A DNA stretch of 57,295 nt, taken from IMG/VR virus record IMGVR_UViG_3300010158_000080, positions 1 through 57,295 of that record. One strand, given 5' to 3'. Shown piece by piece: positions 8,942-16,345 of this stretch. The stretch comes from a virus. A program made the position numbers and the translations under genes. Every line of letters begins with the position of its first letter. The stretch's first letter is position 1. The notes under the pieces were generated by a model that was given only the letters and a program-made list of their open reading frames with translations, was not told where the DNA came from and made no database searches.

Positions 8942-9424
8942 CTATTGAATATGCGCCCAGACCTTCACGCTGGGGGCAAAGTGGATCATGGGCAGTCTGC
9001 CACGACTATCCGCCACAATGGGCTGGGGATAGGCAGTGTCGAGCTTGGCGCTGTGAAATGGCTGCGCGACCTCCATGCTACCTTGAACCCGAAAGATCAC
9101 ACGGTCGAACGGCTCCAGCGACTTGGCCTCACCCTCGACCACGCCAATCAAATCACTCAAACTGTATGATTGCTCGGTAGGCTTGGCTAATGCTGGCGAG
9201 GGCTTGCTCTTGGGCGTTGATCTTGGCCGCTCTGGCTTTTCCGGCTCAACAGCCTTCACGGTGGCTGGTTCCCGCTCCAGCAAAAACAGCACTTCCGCGA
9301 ATGCCTTGGCCTTGCCTCGGTAATATCGCCCGTCTCCGCTGCGTTCCTCGGCATCAACAGCCTGCGCCTCCATGCCAACCCGCAGCTTCTCCACATTCTC
9401 GCGGAGCCAAGGTGTCGCAGTCAT
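8942..9424 (-). CDS. Unrecognised protein following small terminase
   Basis: A 160-residue protein. The N-terminal 50 residues are helical and resemble domains that accompany recombination or packaging genes (ENVEKLRVGMEAQAVDAEER); a proline/lysine-rich linker (about 60-85) separates a C-terminal beta-rich part. Its ATG overlaps the small terminase stop by four bases. No function assigned. Confidence 0.68.
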   Translation of the reverse strand: MTATPWLRENVEKLRVGMEAQAVDAEERSGDGRYYRGKAKAFAEVLFLLEREPATVKAVEPEKPERPRSTPKSKPSPALAKPTEQSYSLSDLIGVVEGEAKSLEPFDRVIFRVQGSMEVAQPFHSAKLDTAYPQPIVADSRGRLPMIHFAPSVKVWAHIQ

Positions 9425-9948
9425 TTGCCCTTTGACCTCTCTGTGCGCTCAATGATGAAAGTGACGGGCACGTTCAGGTCCGCGCCGTCCTTGAACATGC
9501 CTTGCAGCTTGCCCAGCTCGACCAAAGCCTGCCTCTTGTCCGACAGTTTCAGCTTCACCCGGCGCGTGGGCGTGGCGTCGTCGCCCTTGCCTGAAACAGT
9601 CGTCTCGACCAGCAACTCCGAAATGGCCGCAGATTCCTCACTCGTCACATCATCTAGGCTGCCGCTCTCCATGAGTTTGGAGTAATCCTTGAGCCTCGCA
9701 AAGCCGAGTAGAGCCAGTTCTCGCGTGATCCGATCATTGGTGACAGCGTATTTGTCGTGGATGGGTTTCCCCAATTCAGCTATGCGTTTTTTTACGCCAT
9801 CATTCTCCATCAGCCTATGCGCGTTTGCTTCCAATGATCTTTGGGCGCATTCATAGCCAGCGAGGCGATAGGCTTCCACCTGCGATTTACCGCTTATGAT
9901 CTCTCTACAGAAGCGCTCGTGGCGTATGTTGGCGAGGGGGCCAGCCAT
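9421..9948 (-). CDS. terS: Terminase small subunit
   Basis: A 175-residue small terminase of the Terminase_2 type. The start RHERFCREIISGKSQVEAYRLAGY is the family's typical helix-turn-helix entry, followed by the second helical block and DKRQALVELGKLQGMF near the C terminus. It should bind the packaging start site and load the large subunit. Its start shares one base with the preceding gene's stop. Confidence 0.9.
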   Translation of the reverse strand: MAGPLANIRHERFCREIISGKSQVEAYRLAGYECAQRSLEANAHRLMENDGVKKRIAELGKPIHDKYAVTNDRITRELALLGFARLKDYSKLMESGSLDDVTSEESAAISELLVETTVSGKGDDATPTRRVKLKLSDKRQALVELGKLQGMFKDGADLNVPVTFIIERTERSKGK

Positions 9949-10187
9949 TACCCTGCCTCTCCAATAATCCTTGTGTGGTCGCCCATGATCCGACCAGGCT
10001 TACCATCCTTGGCACCGGGGCCGATGCGAAGGGATGATCTTGCGCCTACCTTGTAGCAGCGGCGCTTGACCTGTTGAGGATCAACACCGAGGCGGTCTGC
10101 GATCTGACAGCATGATAGACCTGCGCGCTTCATGCCGGCGGCGGTCGCGGTCATCTCATCGGTCCATGTGAGGGTGAAGCGGGTCAT
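9948..10187 (-). CDS. Small HTH protein
   Basis: A 79-residue basic protein with a single helix-turn-helix-like stretch, CCQIADRLGVDPQQVKRRCYKVG, of the GcrA/sigma-region-4 or homeodomain-like kind. It overlaps its upstream regulator gene and the small terminase gene, suggesting a DNA-binding partner in packaging or late control. Confidence 0.7.
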   Translation of the reverse strand: MTRFTLTWTDEMTATAAGMKRAGLSCCQIADRLGVDPQQVKRRCYKVGARSSLRIGPGAKDGKPGRIMGDHTRIIGEAG

Positions 10188-11020
10188 TTCATTTCACCAT
10201 TCAGATATGGGTCATCGGGGTGATTCATGCTCCCCATTAAATCATGGGATAATGCGAGCCTGTACTCGCGAGATTGCGCGGCGCGTTCGGCTGCTAATTG
10301 GGTTGCATCCTTTTCCAGCCATAGCCTCGGCGGGAGGGGAAATGGTGGCTGATATATGGGCAAAGGATCACCAGCCGCATTCACCTTTACCCATGCTGCA
10401 TCTCGCTCTTCTTTTTCCCTAATGTGTTTGGGCTTCCAGTCTCTCTTGGGGATTGGCTTGGGTAGTTCAACGCCCATCGCATCGCGTGATGCCCTGTCGA
10501 AATTCACGGATGCAGCCTTCATCTTGCGCAAAGCCTTGTAATGTATTTGCCGAATACGCTCTCGGGAGCAACCATCGGGATCGGCATCTTCATAAATGCC
10601 ACCTTCCATCATGTGTTCGGTGATAGCCCGCTCTCTTGGCGTCAAAGTGGCCAGCAATCTCTGGACTTCAATTTTCGCCCAAGCCGACTCCTCCATGTCA
10701 TCGCCAGCCATCAAAGATATGACGGAAGCCTCATCCATATAGGTTTCCATAGAATTGGCCGGTAGCGCCATTGTCTTTTGCGCATCGGTGAACAAATCTT
10801 CTGGGTCACACCTCAACGCAGCGGCGATATTTTCCACGCCGTGGGACCATTGCCCATTGGTTCTCTCTGGTGCGCGCCGCAACGCCACAATACTATTCAG
10901 TGTGGTGGCGCTGACACCAGCTTTGGCCGCAAGCTCTACCTGCGATTTGATTCCAAGCTCTCTCATCCGGCGAAGGATGCGGCCATTGCGAATTGTCACC
11001 TTGACTGCATAATCGCTCAT
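10184..11020 (-). CDS. XRE-HTH / sigma-70 region-4 fusion regulator
   Basis: This 278-residue protein has two DNA-binding modules. Residues about 13-75 are a Cro/C1-type HTH (QVELAAKAGVSATTLNSIVA, then VENIAAALRCDPEDLF). Residues about 120-170 match sigma-70 region 4: LATLTPRERAITEHMMEGG, an insertion, then CSRERIRQIHYKALRKMK. Region 4 normally contacts the -35 element. The rest (170-278) is charged and proline rich. As second gene of the leftward late unit and coupled to terS, it is a good candidate for the late-gene activator. ATG 11020 overlaps the preceding gene by four bases. Confidence 0.82.
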   Translation of the reverse strand: MSDYAVKVTIRNGRILRRMRELGIKSQVELAAKAGVSATTLNSIVALRRAPERTNGQWSHGVENIAAALRCDPEDLFTDAQKTMALPANSMETYMDEASVISLMAGDDMEESAWAKIEVQRLLATLTPRERAITEHMMEGGIYEDADPDGCSRERIRQIHYKALRKMKAASVNFDRASRDAMGVELPKPIPKRDWKPKHIREKEERDAAWVKVNAAGDPLPIYQPPFPLPPRLWLEKDATQLAAERAAQSREYRLALSHDLMGSMNHPDDPYLNGEMK

Positions 11021-11328
11021 TGCTTGCGGCTCACTTCGATCAGAGTAAGCAACGGCTGCATTGCCAGCGAATAGGTGCCATCGCCGTTGTCGCGCTCCGT
11101 CCAAGGTGGGCTGCGCAATGCGTCGTCCCAGCTTCCCGCTTCGCTCTCGTCATCAATGGCGGGCGGGATCAGCGGCTTTACACCTGCCGCCATGTCAGCG
11201 ACACTCGTGCGTTCCAATGTGATGGGCGGTTCGATCGGTGGATCAGCCTTGGCAATGGCATAGACCACGGCCAGAAAAATGCCTGCGCTGAAAACATCCG
11301 CGATGTGTGTAAGGGTGGTAGTGTCCAT
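11017..11328 (-). CDS. Small membrane protein, first gene of late unit
   Basis: A 103-residue protein with one hydrophobic segment near residues 9-27 (IADVFSAGIFLAVVYAIA) and a soluble proline/acidic-rich tail. It is the first gene after the leftward promoter and is coupled to the regulator gene by a four-base overlap. No family recognised. Confidence 0.68.
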   Translation of the reverse strand: MDTTTLTHIADVFSAGIFLAVVYAIAKADPPIEPPITLERTSVADMAAGVKPLIPPAIDDESEAGSWDDALRSPPWTERDNGDGTYSLAMQPLLTLIEVSRKQ

Positions 11329-11367
11329 GCTCTGCTCGTTCCTATGCAGCCTTGTCTATACCATGCG

Positions 11368-11396
11368 ATGATAGCGAGTAAAATAGGGTATTGCAA
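11368..11396 (-). promoter_or_regulatory. Candidate promoter for leftward late unit
   Basis: On the minus strand TTGCAA (11396-11391) is followed after exactly 17 bases by TATCAT (11373-11368), a good match to sigma-70 -35/-10 boxes. The leftward gene starts at 11328, leaving a short leader. TTGCAA is itself palindromic, so it could also be an operator half. Confidence 0.55.
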
Positions 11397-11443
11397 GCCC
11401 ATATAGTTTCGTGTACTGCGTAAGTCGTCAGCGGAATAATCCC

Positions 11444-11464
11444 GCGATAAACCGCCAAGGAGTT
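11444..11464 (+). promoter_or_regulatory. Leader motif and ribosome site shared with 21979
   Basis: GCGATAAACCGCCAAGGAG followed by TT directly precedes the ATG at 11469. Nearly the same string, lacking two A residues, precedes the first gene of the other rightward unit at 22001. The AAGGAG is the ribosome site, but the conserved GCGATA..CCGCC upstream exceeds what translation needs. No convincing -10/-35 pair for the plus strand was found in 11330-11443. Confidence 0.5.
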
Positions 11465-11468
11465 CGTT

Positions 11469-11786
11469 ATGCCTATCACCCTTGCACAATTTGAAGCAAT
11501 CGACGGCTTGCGCAGCCGTTTGATCGCCGATCCGTTTGAGACTTGCACCGATCCTCGCGCTTGGATCAAGGCCAGCAACCGCCTTCTTGATTATTGCATT
11601 GATGCGATGGGCGCTGCTTATGTCGATGCTTTCCCAAGCGCCGAATATGCGGCTTCAGCCATTATCACCGAAAGCCTTTTGAGCGCCGATTTTGTCATCG
11701 ACGAAACCGAGTGCATGGACGGCGACGAATATTTGGTCTGGGCGACGGCATCAGATGCCGCTCGCGCCTCTGGTTGGGAGGTTTAA
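11469..11786 (+). CDS. Unrecognised early protein
   Basis: A 105-residue acidic protein, first gene of a rightward unit, with a strong AAGGAG ribosome site. It is probably helical and globular. No motif is known to me; position suggests an early host-takeover gene. Confidence 0.72.
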   Translation: MPITLAQFEAIDGLRSRLIADPFETCTDPRAWIKASNRLLDYCIDAMGAAYVDAFPSAEYAASAIITESLLSADFVIDETECMDGDEYLVWATASDAARASGWEV

Positions 11787-11789
11787 GCC

Positions 11790-11987
11790 ATGAGCGATGC
11801 AGCATTTCCGACAGGGGCTTTCCCCAGCATGACGACCAAGGCGCTGTCCCTTGCGATCATGGAAGGGCGCAGCCTTGATCTGCAATTGAAAATGGAAGCC
11901 GAATTGTGGCGCAGGACGCAAGTGGAGGCTGGTGTAGTATCCGCCATGACACCGGGTGAGCGCCTCCGGTTCAATAGGAAAGGATAA
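11790..11987 (+). CDS. Unrecognised small early protein
   Basis: A 65-residue protein with GGGAGG eight bases before its ATG, three bases after the preceding stop. Mostly helical (LSLAIMEGRSLDLQLKMEAE). No family recognised. Confidence 0.66.
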   Translation: MSDAAFPTGAFPSMTTKALSLAIMEGRSLDLQLKMEAELWRRTQVEAGVVSAMTPGERLRFNRKG

Positions 11988-11994
11988 CAGGAAG

Positions 11995-12141
11995 ATGAAC
12001 AATCGCGAATATTTGCAAATATGCAAGCGTCAGCCGCTTGAATGGCTTGAAATTGCGGCAAGCGATCCCGGCCCATATATGCGACCAATACATGTCATTC
12101 TTGCTAAAATAGCGATTCGACAGAAGCGGGCCAGTTTCTAG
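11995..12141 (+). CDS. Very small early protein
   Basis: A 48-residue protein starting at ATG 11995 after AGGAAG; spacing is short. Content: MNNREYLQICKRQPLEWLEI and a basic end. Supported by gene packing and coding-like composition only. Confidence 0.55.
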   Translation: MNNREYLQICKRQPLEWLEIAASDPGPYMRPIHVILAKIAIRQKRASF

Positions 12142-12168
12142 GGCGCATTGGCAAACGAAAGGATCAAA

Positions 12169-12606
12169 ATGATGACCACCACACCTTACAGCGACCTTAT
12201 CAAGATCGTGCGACCCTTTGTTGGGGCGAAGCTGAACCCCACGCTCGACAAGGATGGTCGTATCATGCCGCGCAATGTGGCAATCGACATCCTTTGCGAA
12301 TGGGGGCAGCGCATGGACGCTGATGTACGCGAGGTTTCAGAGTCGGGTATCACCTCGTTTTTCTACAGTGGGTGCGATGTGTTTTTCTGGCACCAGATTG
12401 AGGCAATCACCATACGCTCGGTTGATGATCTGGGCGACACCGTCGCGGCTCGGTCCTATTACTCCAGCAACTTGCGCGTCAACGCCACGGTCGCGCCGGT
12501 CGATGGGCCAGAGTTCGACCTTGCAGCCAGTCATCTTGCCAAAATGTCGCGCAAAAGCCGAGCTGCTATCGAAATCTGGTGGCAGGATTTATCGGAAAGA
12601 AATTGA
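12169..12606 (+). CDS. Unrecognised early protein
   Basis: A 145-residue protein; ATG 12169 preceded by AAAGGA is preferred over an upstream in-frame TTG. It has mixed alpha/beta composition, including FFYSGCDVFFWHQIEAITIR. No known motif. Confidence 0.68.
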   Translation: MMTTTPYSDLIKIVRPFVGAKLNPTLDKDGRIMPRNVAIDILCEWGQRMDADVREVSESGITSFFYSGCDVFFWHQIEAITIRSVDDLGDTVAARSYYSSNLRVNATVAPVDGPEFDLAASHLAKMSRKSRAAIEIWWQDLSERN

Positions 12607-12608
12607 CC

Positions 12609-12695
12609 ATGCCATTTGAAATGTTTTTCCTCATCTACCTCGCAATCGCCGGCATCATTGTGTGCTGGCCTGATAAGGATGGAAAGCTGCCATAA
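12609..12695 (+). CDS. 28-residue membrane peptide
   Basis: ATG at 12609, two bases after the previous stop, encodes 28 residues ending at TAA 12695. Residues 5-20 (MFFLIYLAIAGIIVCW) form one membrane span, followed by a charged tail DKDGK. Tight spacing and a clear transmembrane pattern support it, but so short a gene could occur by chance. Confidence 0.45.
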   Translation: MPFEMFFLIYLAIAGIIVCWPDKDGKLP

Positions 12696-12820
12696 GCAAC
12701 ATAAACCCAGACCCGTCTTATGTACATTATGTGCGTGAACGGTTTGGCATAAACGGAGGGGCGGCATATGCTGCCCCTTCTCGTTGGCCCTACCACGATC
12801 ATCAAACAATGGAGGCCATA

Positions 12821-12994
12821 ATGGCGCAGGAGGCCACCGCAGCAGCTCGGCGCGCAAGGGCTGATGTAATCCGTGAACGGCGTCGCGCTGCGATCCTAAG
12901 GACCGTCGGCCTATGCAAGATATGCAAAGGCAAGTCGCCCCAATGGAAGGTCGGATCCTGTCCAAACTGCAACAACACCGGCAAGGTGGATTAA
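12821..12994 (+). CDS. Zinc-ribbon small protein
   Basis: A 57-residue protein with a basic helix (AAARRARADVIRERRRAAIL) and a four-cysteine zinc site CKIC...CPNC. ATG 12821 has GGAGG five bases upstream. The bases between 12696 and 12820 contain no gene that I can support. Probable nucleic-acid or protein-binding adaptor. Confidence 0.65.
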   Translation: MAQEATAAARRARADVIRERRRAAILRTVGLCKICKGKSPQWKVGSCPNCNNTGKVD

Positions 12995-13004
12995 GGACTA
13001 GATC

Positions 13005-13382
13005 GTGATGAAACCCGGCAAGCCATTGCAGCGCAAGACACCGTTGCGCGCCAAGTCGCCCATAAAGCGCAGCGCGCCGATCAAAGCCAAGCGCAAACCA
13101 CCTAAACCCAAGGACGAGGCGGCGCACATGGCGCGGCTGGGCGCTATGGGGTGCCTAATCTGCGGCGAGCGGCCCGTCCAGCTTCATCATGCGACCAGCG
13201 CAGGATTTGGCAGGCTTGCGCGCACAGATCGCCGTGTTACGCCTCTCTGCCCATTTCACCATCTTGCCGATCACGGACCACACGACAGCATTCACGGCTT
13301 AGGGCCAGTCAAATTCAATGAGAAGCATGGGATCGACCTATTGGCAGAGGCCGAGCGGCTTTGGGATGAAAGCCAAGCTTAA
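13005..13382 (+). CDS. Ref-like HNH-family nuclease
   Basis: A 125-residue protein with a lysine-rich N terminus (about 1-40) and a C-terminal His/Cys nuclease fold: MGCLICGERPVQLHHAT, then RVTPLCPFHHLADH. This matches the P1 Ref-type (DUF968-like) HNH family, where the basic tail binds DNA and RecA helps target cleavage. The GTG at 13005 has AAGGA at good distance; ATG 13008 is the alternative. It closes the rightward unit. Confidence 0.75.
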   Translation: MMKPGKPLQRKTPLRAKSPIKRSAPIKAKRKPPKPKDEAAHMARLGAMGCLICGERPVQLHHATSAGFGRLARTDRRVTPLCPFHHLADHGPHDSIHGLGPVKFNEKHGIDLLAEAERLWDESQA

Positions 13383-13762
13383 TCGACGCTGGGCAGGGTG
13401 ATGTGGTTAGGTCGGGTGGCGGCTGCTTTCGCGTCAGGTAATTCCGGCTTGCCCGAACCACCACCCTATTCTGCCCGGTTGCAACGTCCCACCGGATAAG
13501 CCAGCAGGCGGGCGGAAACAAAGAACCACAACGTACTTGCGCAGCGGTTGCAGTCATATTGAGCATGTTTTACCACAACGCGCATATCAGCGCAATGGTT
13601 TTACCCCGGCAGCAAATGGCTGGAATCCGCATTCGTGCCTGTGGTTATGGCCACCGGGGTAAACTGGTGAATAGTGCCGGGGTGTATAACGCCGCCTGCG
13701 TCAACAGGCCCCCGGCTGGCGATCATCCATGCGCGGAAGTGCCGAAGCCGCATGGAGAGGGG
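13383..13762. other. 380-base gene-free region with two large inverted repeats
   Basis: No ORF here is convincing. Repeat A pairs 13391-13416 with 13451-13476: GGGCAG with CTGCCC, GTGGTT with AACCAC, CGGG with CCCG, as a bulged hairpin. Repeat B is TTTACCCCGG (13600-13609) and CCGGGGTAAA (13654-13663), a perfect ten-base stem around 44 bases. The region lies where rightward and leftward units converge. No T run follows either stem, so these are not standard terminators; a structured RNA or recognition sites are possible. Confidence 0.5.
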
Positions 13763-14017
13763 TTAGACTGGTTTCAGGGCGCGGATGGCTTTAACCGTGG
13801 CGGCAGTCGAAAGATCGCGATTGCTTGTTACCTTAACCACCTTAGCCGCCATTTCCAGCCCCTCGCGATGGCCTAGCAGGCGGTGGCAGGCGATGATCTG
13901 CATACCAGTTAACTTGTCATATTTCCCGTCCCTGACTGCTTGGGCGATGCCTTGTGGCATATTGTTGAATGCTAAATAGGCTTCCCGGTCCGCATCGGTA
14001 ATGGTTACGTTATCCAC
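13763..14017 (-). CDS. Unrecognised small protein, last of leftward early unit
   Basis: An 84-residue helical protein (DREAYLAFNNMPQGIAQAV). A GTG at 14017 is preferred because GGAAGG lies nine bases upstream; ATG 14026 is directly next to that site and is less likely. It overlaps the preceding gene. Confidence 0.6.
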   Translation of the reverse strand: MDNVTITDADREAYLAFNNMPQGIAQAVRDGKYDKLTGMQIIACHRLLGHREGLEMAAKVVKVTSNRDLSTAATVKAIRALKPV

Positions 14018-14279
14018 CAGCCACATCCTTCCATGCTTTGATTGCGTCGTCATGGCCGCAGTTGCATTCACCGGCATCATGCCAAGAGCATGTCAGCAAG
14101 TGTTCGCTATGAGCGAATAGTTGATTGCCAGCTTGTTTCAGCCGCTCGATCTCGGCTTGCATGGTGGTGATGAGGGCCACTGTGTCGTCAAACAAAGTCG
14201 CGTCAGCATCCTTGACCGCATCGTTCCAAAGGGGAGCATTATCCCATCGGGCGAGAAGTTCCTTGGCTTCGTCAGTCAT
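14010..14279 (-). CDS. Unrecognised small protein with Cys/His end
   Basis: An 89-residue protein with a helical front (ALITTMQAEIERLKQAGNQL) and a C-terminal cluster CSWHDAGECNCGHDDA that could bind zinc. ATG 14279 follows GGAGGGAAAAGCC. Overlaps both neighbours by eight bases. Confidence 0.66.
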   Translation of the reverse strand: MTDEAKELLARWDNAPLWNDAVKDADATLFDDTVALITTMQAEIERLKQAGNQLFAHSEHLLTCSWHDAGECNCGHDDAIKAWKDVAGG

Positions 14280-14529
14280 GGCTTTTCCCTCCATGCGCCG
14301 GGTCATTTTCAGTTCCTTTCGTTGCTGCGCGGTAGGCGGTGAGCGCTTTGTACTCATTTTCTGTTAACCACCAGTTTGGAATATCCACTTTTTCCAGAAC
14401 ATCCGCCATCTTGTCAGCAAGTTCGAGGGCTGCGATGGCGGCTTGAAAAGCGTCATGCTCTTCGGCCATACCACTATCGGGCGGTAAGCCATCACGCGCT
14501 GCCTTGATCCGTTCAATCAGTGTGGTCAT
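14272..14529 (-). CDS. Unrecognised small helical protein
   Basis: An 85-residue helical protein common in style to phage early genes (MTTLIERIKAARDGLPPDSG). ATG 14529 is preceded by GAAGGA. No function known. Confidence 0.68.
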   Translation of the reverse strand: MTTLIERIKAARDGLPPDSGMAEEHDAFQAAIAALELADKMADVLEKVDIPNWWLTENEYKALTAYRAATKGTENDPAHGGKSHD

Positions 14530-14531
14530 GT

Positions 14532-14681
14532 TCAATCCTTCAAATGCTGGTGCGCGAGGATGACGCGGCGAATTATAGGAATTGCGTCAAGCTGTTGCCT
14601 TGGTGTGATAGCCTTTGCAGCTTCGCGGGCTACCCACGCTTCCAGATCGGCGCGGCGGGTGAATTTTGGGTCAGAGTTCAT
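14532..14681 (-). CDS. 49-residue protein between small early genes
   Basis: ATG 14681 overlaps the stop of the upstream gene (ATGA) and the frame ends at 14532, filling the gap exactly. The product has the pattern TRRADLEAWVAREAAKAI, resembling small helical adaptor proteins. Supported by tight packing on both sides. Confidence 0.62.
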   Translation of the reverse strand: MNSDPKFTRRADLEAWVAREAAKAITPRQQLDAIPIIRRVILAHQHLKD

Positions 14682-14869
14682 AGCTGCCTAGCCTTGGCTC
14701 GCTTCGTCCAAATTTCTAATGTTTTTATGTGATTTTCCCGCTCCCTTTCCAACATCTGGCCAACATCCTGCAATGCCGCGATCAGTTCGATACGGCTCAT
14801 CTCTGAAACAGGACGACCCCGGTAATAGGTGATCGTGTCATATTCCCGTGGGGCTGGTTTCTCGCTCAT
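14678..14869 (-). CDS. Unrecognised small protein
   Basis: A 63-residue protein with a predicted coiled coil in its second half (GQMLERERENHIKTLEIWTK). Overlaps both neighbours by four bases. Confidence 0.66.
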   Translation of the reverse strand: MSEKPAPREYDTITYYRGRPVSEMSRIELIAALQDVGQMLERERENHIKTLEIWTKRAKARQL

Positions 14870-15075
14870 TCCCCCGCCTCCCCAGCCTTGGCACGGAGGC
14901 AGAACAGATAACCCGCAATAAACTCCTCGCTATCTTCACGCCCAGCGCGAATGTCGTCTGCCCGATCCTCTGCCGATTCCCTCCCAAAGCAATTATCCAG
15001 ATGCGTGATAAAAGCATCGCGGGCCTCATCAAGCCACTCCCCCTCGCACCTATTGGCTAGCTCGGTCAGGGTCAT
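14866..15075 (-). CDS. Unrecognised small protein
   Basis: A 69-residue acidic protein, part of the chain of overlapping leftward genes. No motif recognised. Confidence 0.66.
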   Translation of the reverse strand: MTLTELANRCEGEWLDEARDAFITHLDNCFGRESAEDRADDIRAGREDSEEFIAGYLFCLRAKAGEAGE

Positions 15076-15302
15076 GGTTTGGGTTCCTTAATTGGGTAAG
15101 GGGTATTGCTCCAACGACGACCATCGAAATGCCAGCATTTTGCGTAGGGCTTACGCCAGCTTACACGCCACCCCCGCCAAAAAAATCCTCCGGCATTTCC
15201 AGCGCGCCACGGCAGATAATAGCCAGTCCAGCTAGGGCAGCGCTCAATGCTGAATATCCGGGCGGGATTGGCCACGAAATAGCGTTTTAGTGTGTCGAGC
15301 AT
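15072..15302 (-). CDS. Unrecognised tryptophan-rich small protein
   Basis: A 76-residue basic protein with eight tryptophans in about 45 residues (PSWTGYYLPWRAGN, GFFWRGWRVSWRK). ATG 15302 shares one base with the upstream stop. The aromatic-rich beta pattern suggests a compact binding domain; function unknown. Confidence 0.66.
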   Translation of the reverse strand: MLDTLKRYFVANPARIFSIERCPSWTGYYLPWRAGNAGGFFWRGWRVSWRKPYAKCWHFDGRRWSNTPYPIKEPKP

Positions 15303-15532
15303 CACCTCACCTCGCTTTGTGTGAGGGCGGCAGTCGCCATACGCCCAATGTTATTAAGCGCGCTGAATGCCGCGACCCTTCCATCTGAAGGGATGGTTTC
15401 ATGGGCTTCTAAGCAAATTCTACGAATGGCATTTCGCAACCGCTCAATCTCATCAGCCTGCGCTGCGACTTGGGCGGCGAGTTCAGTATGATCTTTGATA
15501 TTCAGCGCTTCCACTGCGGTTAGGTTAGTCAT
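15302..15532 (-). CDS. Unrecognised small helical protein
   Basis: A 76-residue protein with an alanine-rich heptad-like region (ELAAQVAAQADEIERLRNAI), probably a coiled coil. GAGG precedes ATG 15532. Confidence 0.66.
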   Translation of the reverse strand: MTNLTAVEALNIKDHTELAAQVAAQADEIERLRNAIRRICLEAHETIPSDGRVAAFSALNNIGRMATAALTQSEVR

Positions 15533-16128
15533 GGGTGGGGTTCCTCCATAGAGTATTTTACCAATTGGATGAGCGTGTCCCTAAATGCCAAAGGCGTTGA
15601 ATTAGCCTCTCGCTTTGAAAGCGTGGGTTTATTCCGAGATTTACCCCGCTTGTCCTGAAATCCTATTTGATGAGAGCCAATTCGCTTTTCCCAATTCAAA
15701 TTAAAGGGTGGACTAGACCCCTTATAAAACAACCATGTTGCCTTGTTGGCGCGATGCCCATAGGCGGACTGCCACACCTCCGTCACCCAACCGCCGGAAC
15801 GTGGAAGCCAAGTTCCGAATACGGGTCTATCAAGGCCGTATTTTTCAAATGCCTTGCTTTTAGCAGGATGTTCTAGGACTCCGCCAAAAGTATTGACTGA
15901 ATGAATCGCCGCTTTAAAACAGCCATCATCATTGCCCGGTCTGTTGTGTTCTCCGCCCCATCGAGCAAAATTCACAGCGGCCAGAGCGCCCCACAACTGG
16001 CATGGCGGATGCGCAACCACAGGGTAGGGGCCATTATATTTTCTGGCATCACGCGCCTCGTCCCAAGGATCGACACCATCAAGCCCAAAATAGCAACCGT
16101 TAGTCTGCACGAAAAGAGCAGCAATCAT
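15529..16128 (-). CDS. Cytosine-methylase-like phage protein (PPCQ motif)
   Basis: A 199-residue protein with HPPCQLWG at about 40-47, resembling the catalytic PCQ motif IV of C5-cytosine methyltransferases, and VLEHPAKS at about 84-91 where those enzymes carry ENV. It is much shorter than a full C5 methylase and I see no clear SAM-binding FxGxG motif at the N terminus, so activity is uncertain. This phage family is common and functionally undefined. ATG 16128 or the adjacent GTG 16131 could be the start. Confidence 0.68.
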   Translation of the reverse strand: MIAALFVQTNGCYFGLDGVDPWDEARDARKYNGPYPVVAHPPCQLWGALAAVNFARWGGEHNRPGNDDGCFKAAIHSVNTFGGVLEHPAKSKAFEKYGLDRPVFGTWLPRSGGWVTEVWQSAYGHRANKATWLFYKGSSPPFNLNWEKRIGSHQIGFQDKRGKSRNKPTLSKREANSTPLAFRDTLIQLVKYSMEEPHP

Positions 16129-16162
16129 CACCCTTCCCCCAGATCAGATACCGTTAAGTTAG

Positions 16163-16345
16163 TCATGGGCGGGGTTCCTTTGTGTTGGCAAGGGCAATGA
16201 TGTGGTCAACCAGCAAGCGCATGGCAGCCGCAATCACCGCCCTTTGCGCCCTGTCGCAGTTGTGCGGCGCAATCGCCATGGCGAGGTCGCCAACTGCCCG
16301 CAAAAGGTCGGCAGCGCGGTTTTCTACGTCGGTGCGGTCAACCAT
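16163..16345 (-). CDS. Unrecognised small protein
   Basis: A 60-residue helical protein (ENRAADLLRAVGDLAMAIAP). ATG 16345 is reached from the preceding gene with an eight-base overlap. No family recognised. Confidence 0.62.
   Translation of the reverse strand: MVDRTDVENRAADLLRAVGDLAMAIAPHNCDRAQRAVIAAAMRLLVDHIIALANTKEPRP

Noticed and set aside
13559-13876. Plus-strand frame in the gene-free region
   Set aside because: It contains the perfect inverted repeat, runs into the leftward gene and has no ribosome site.
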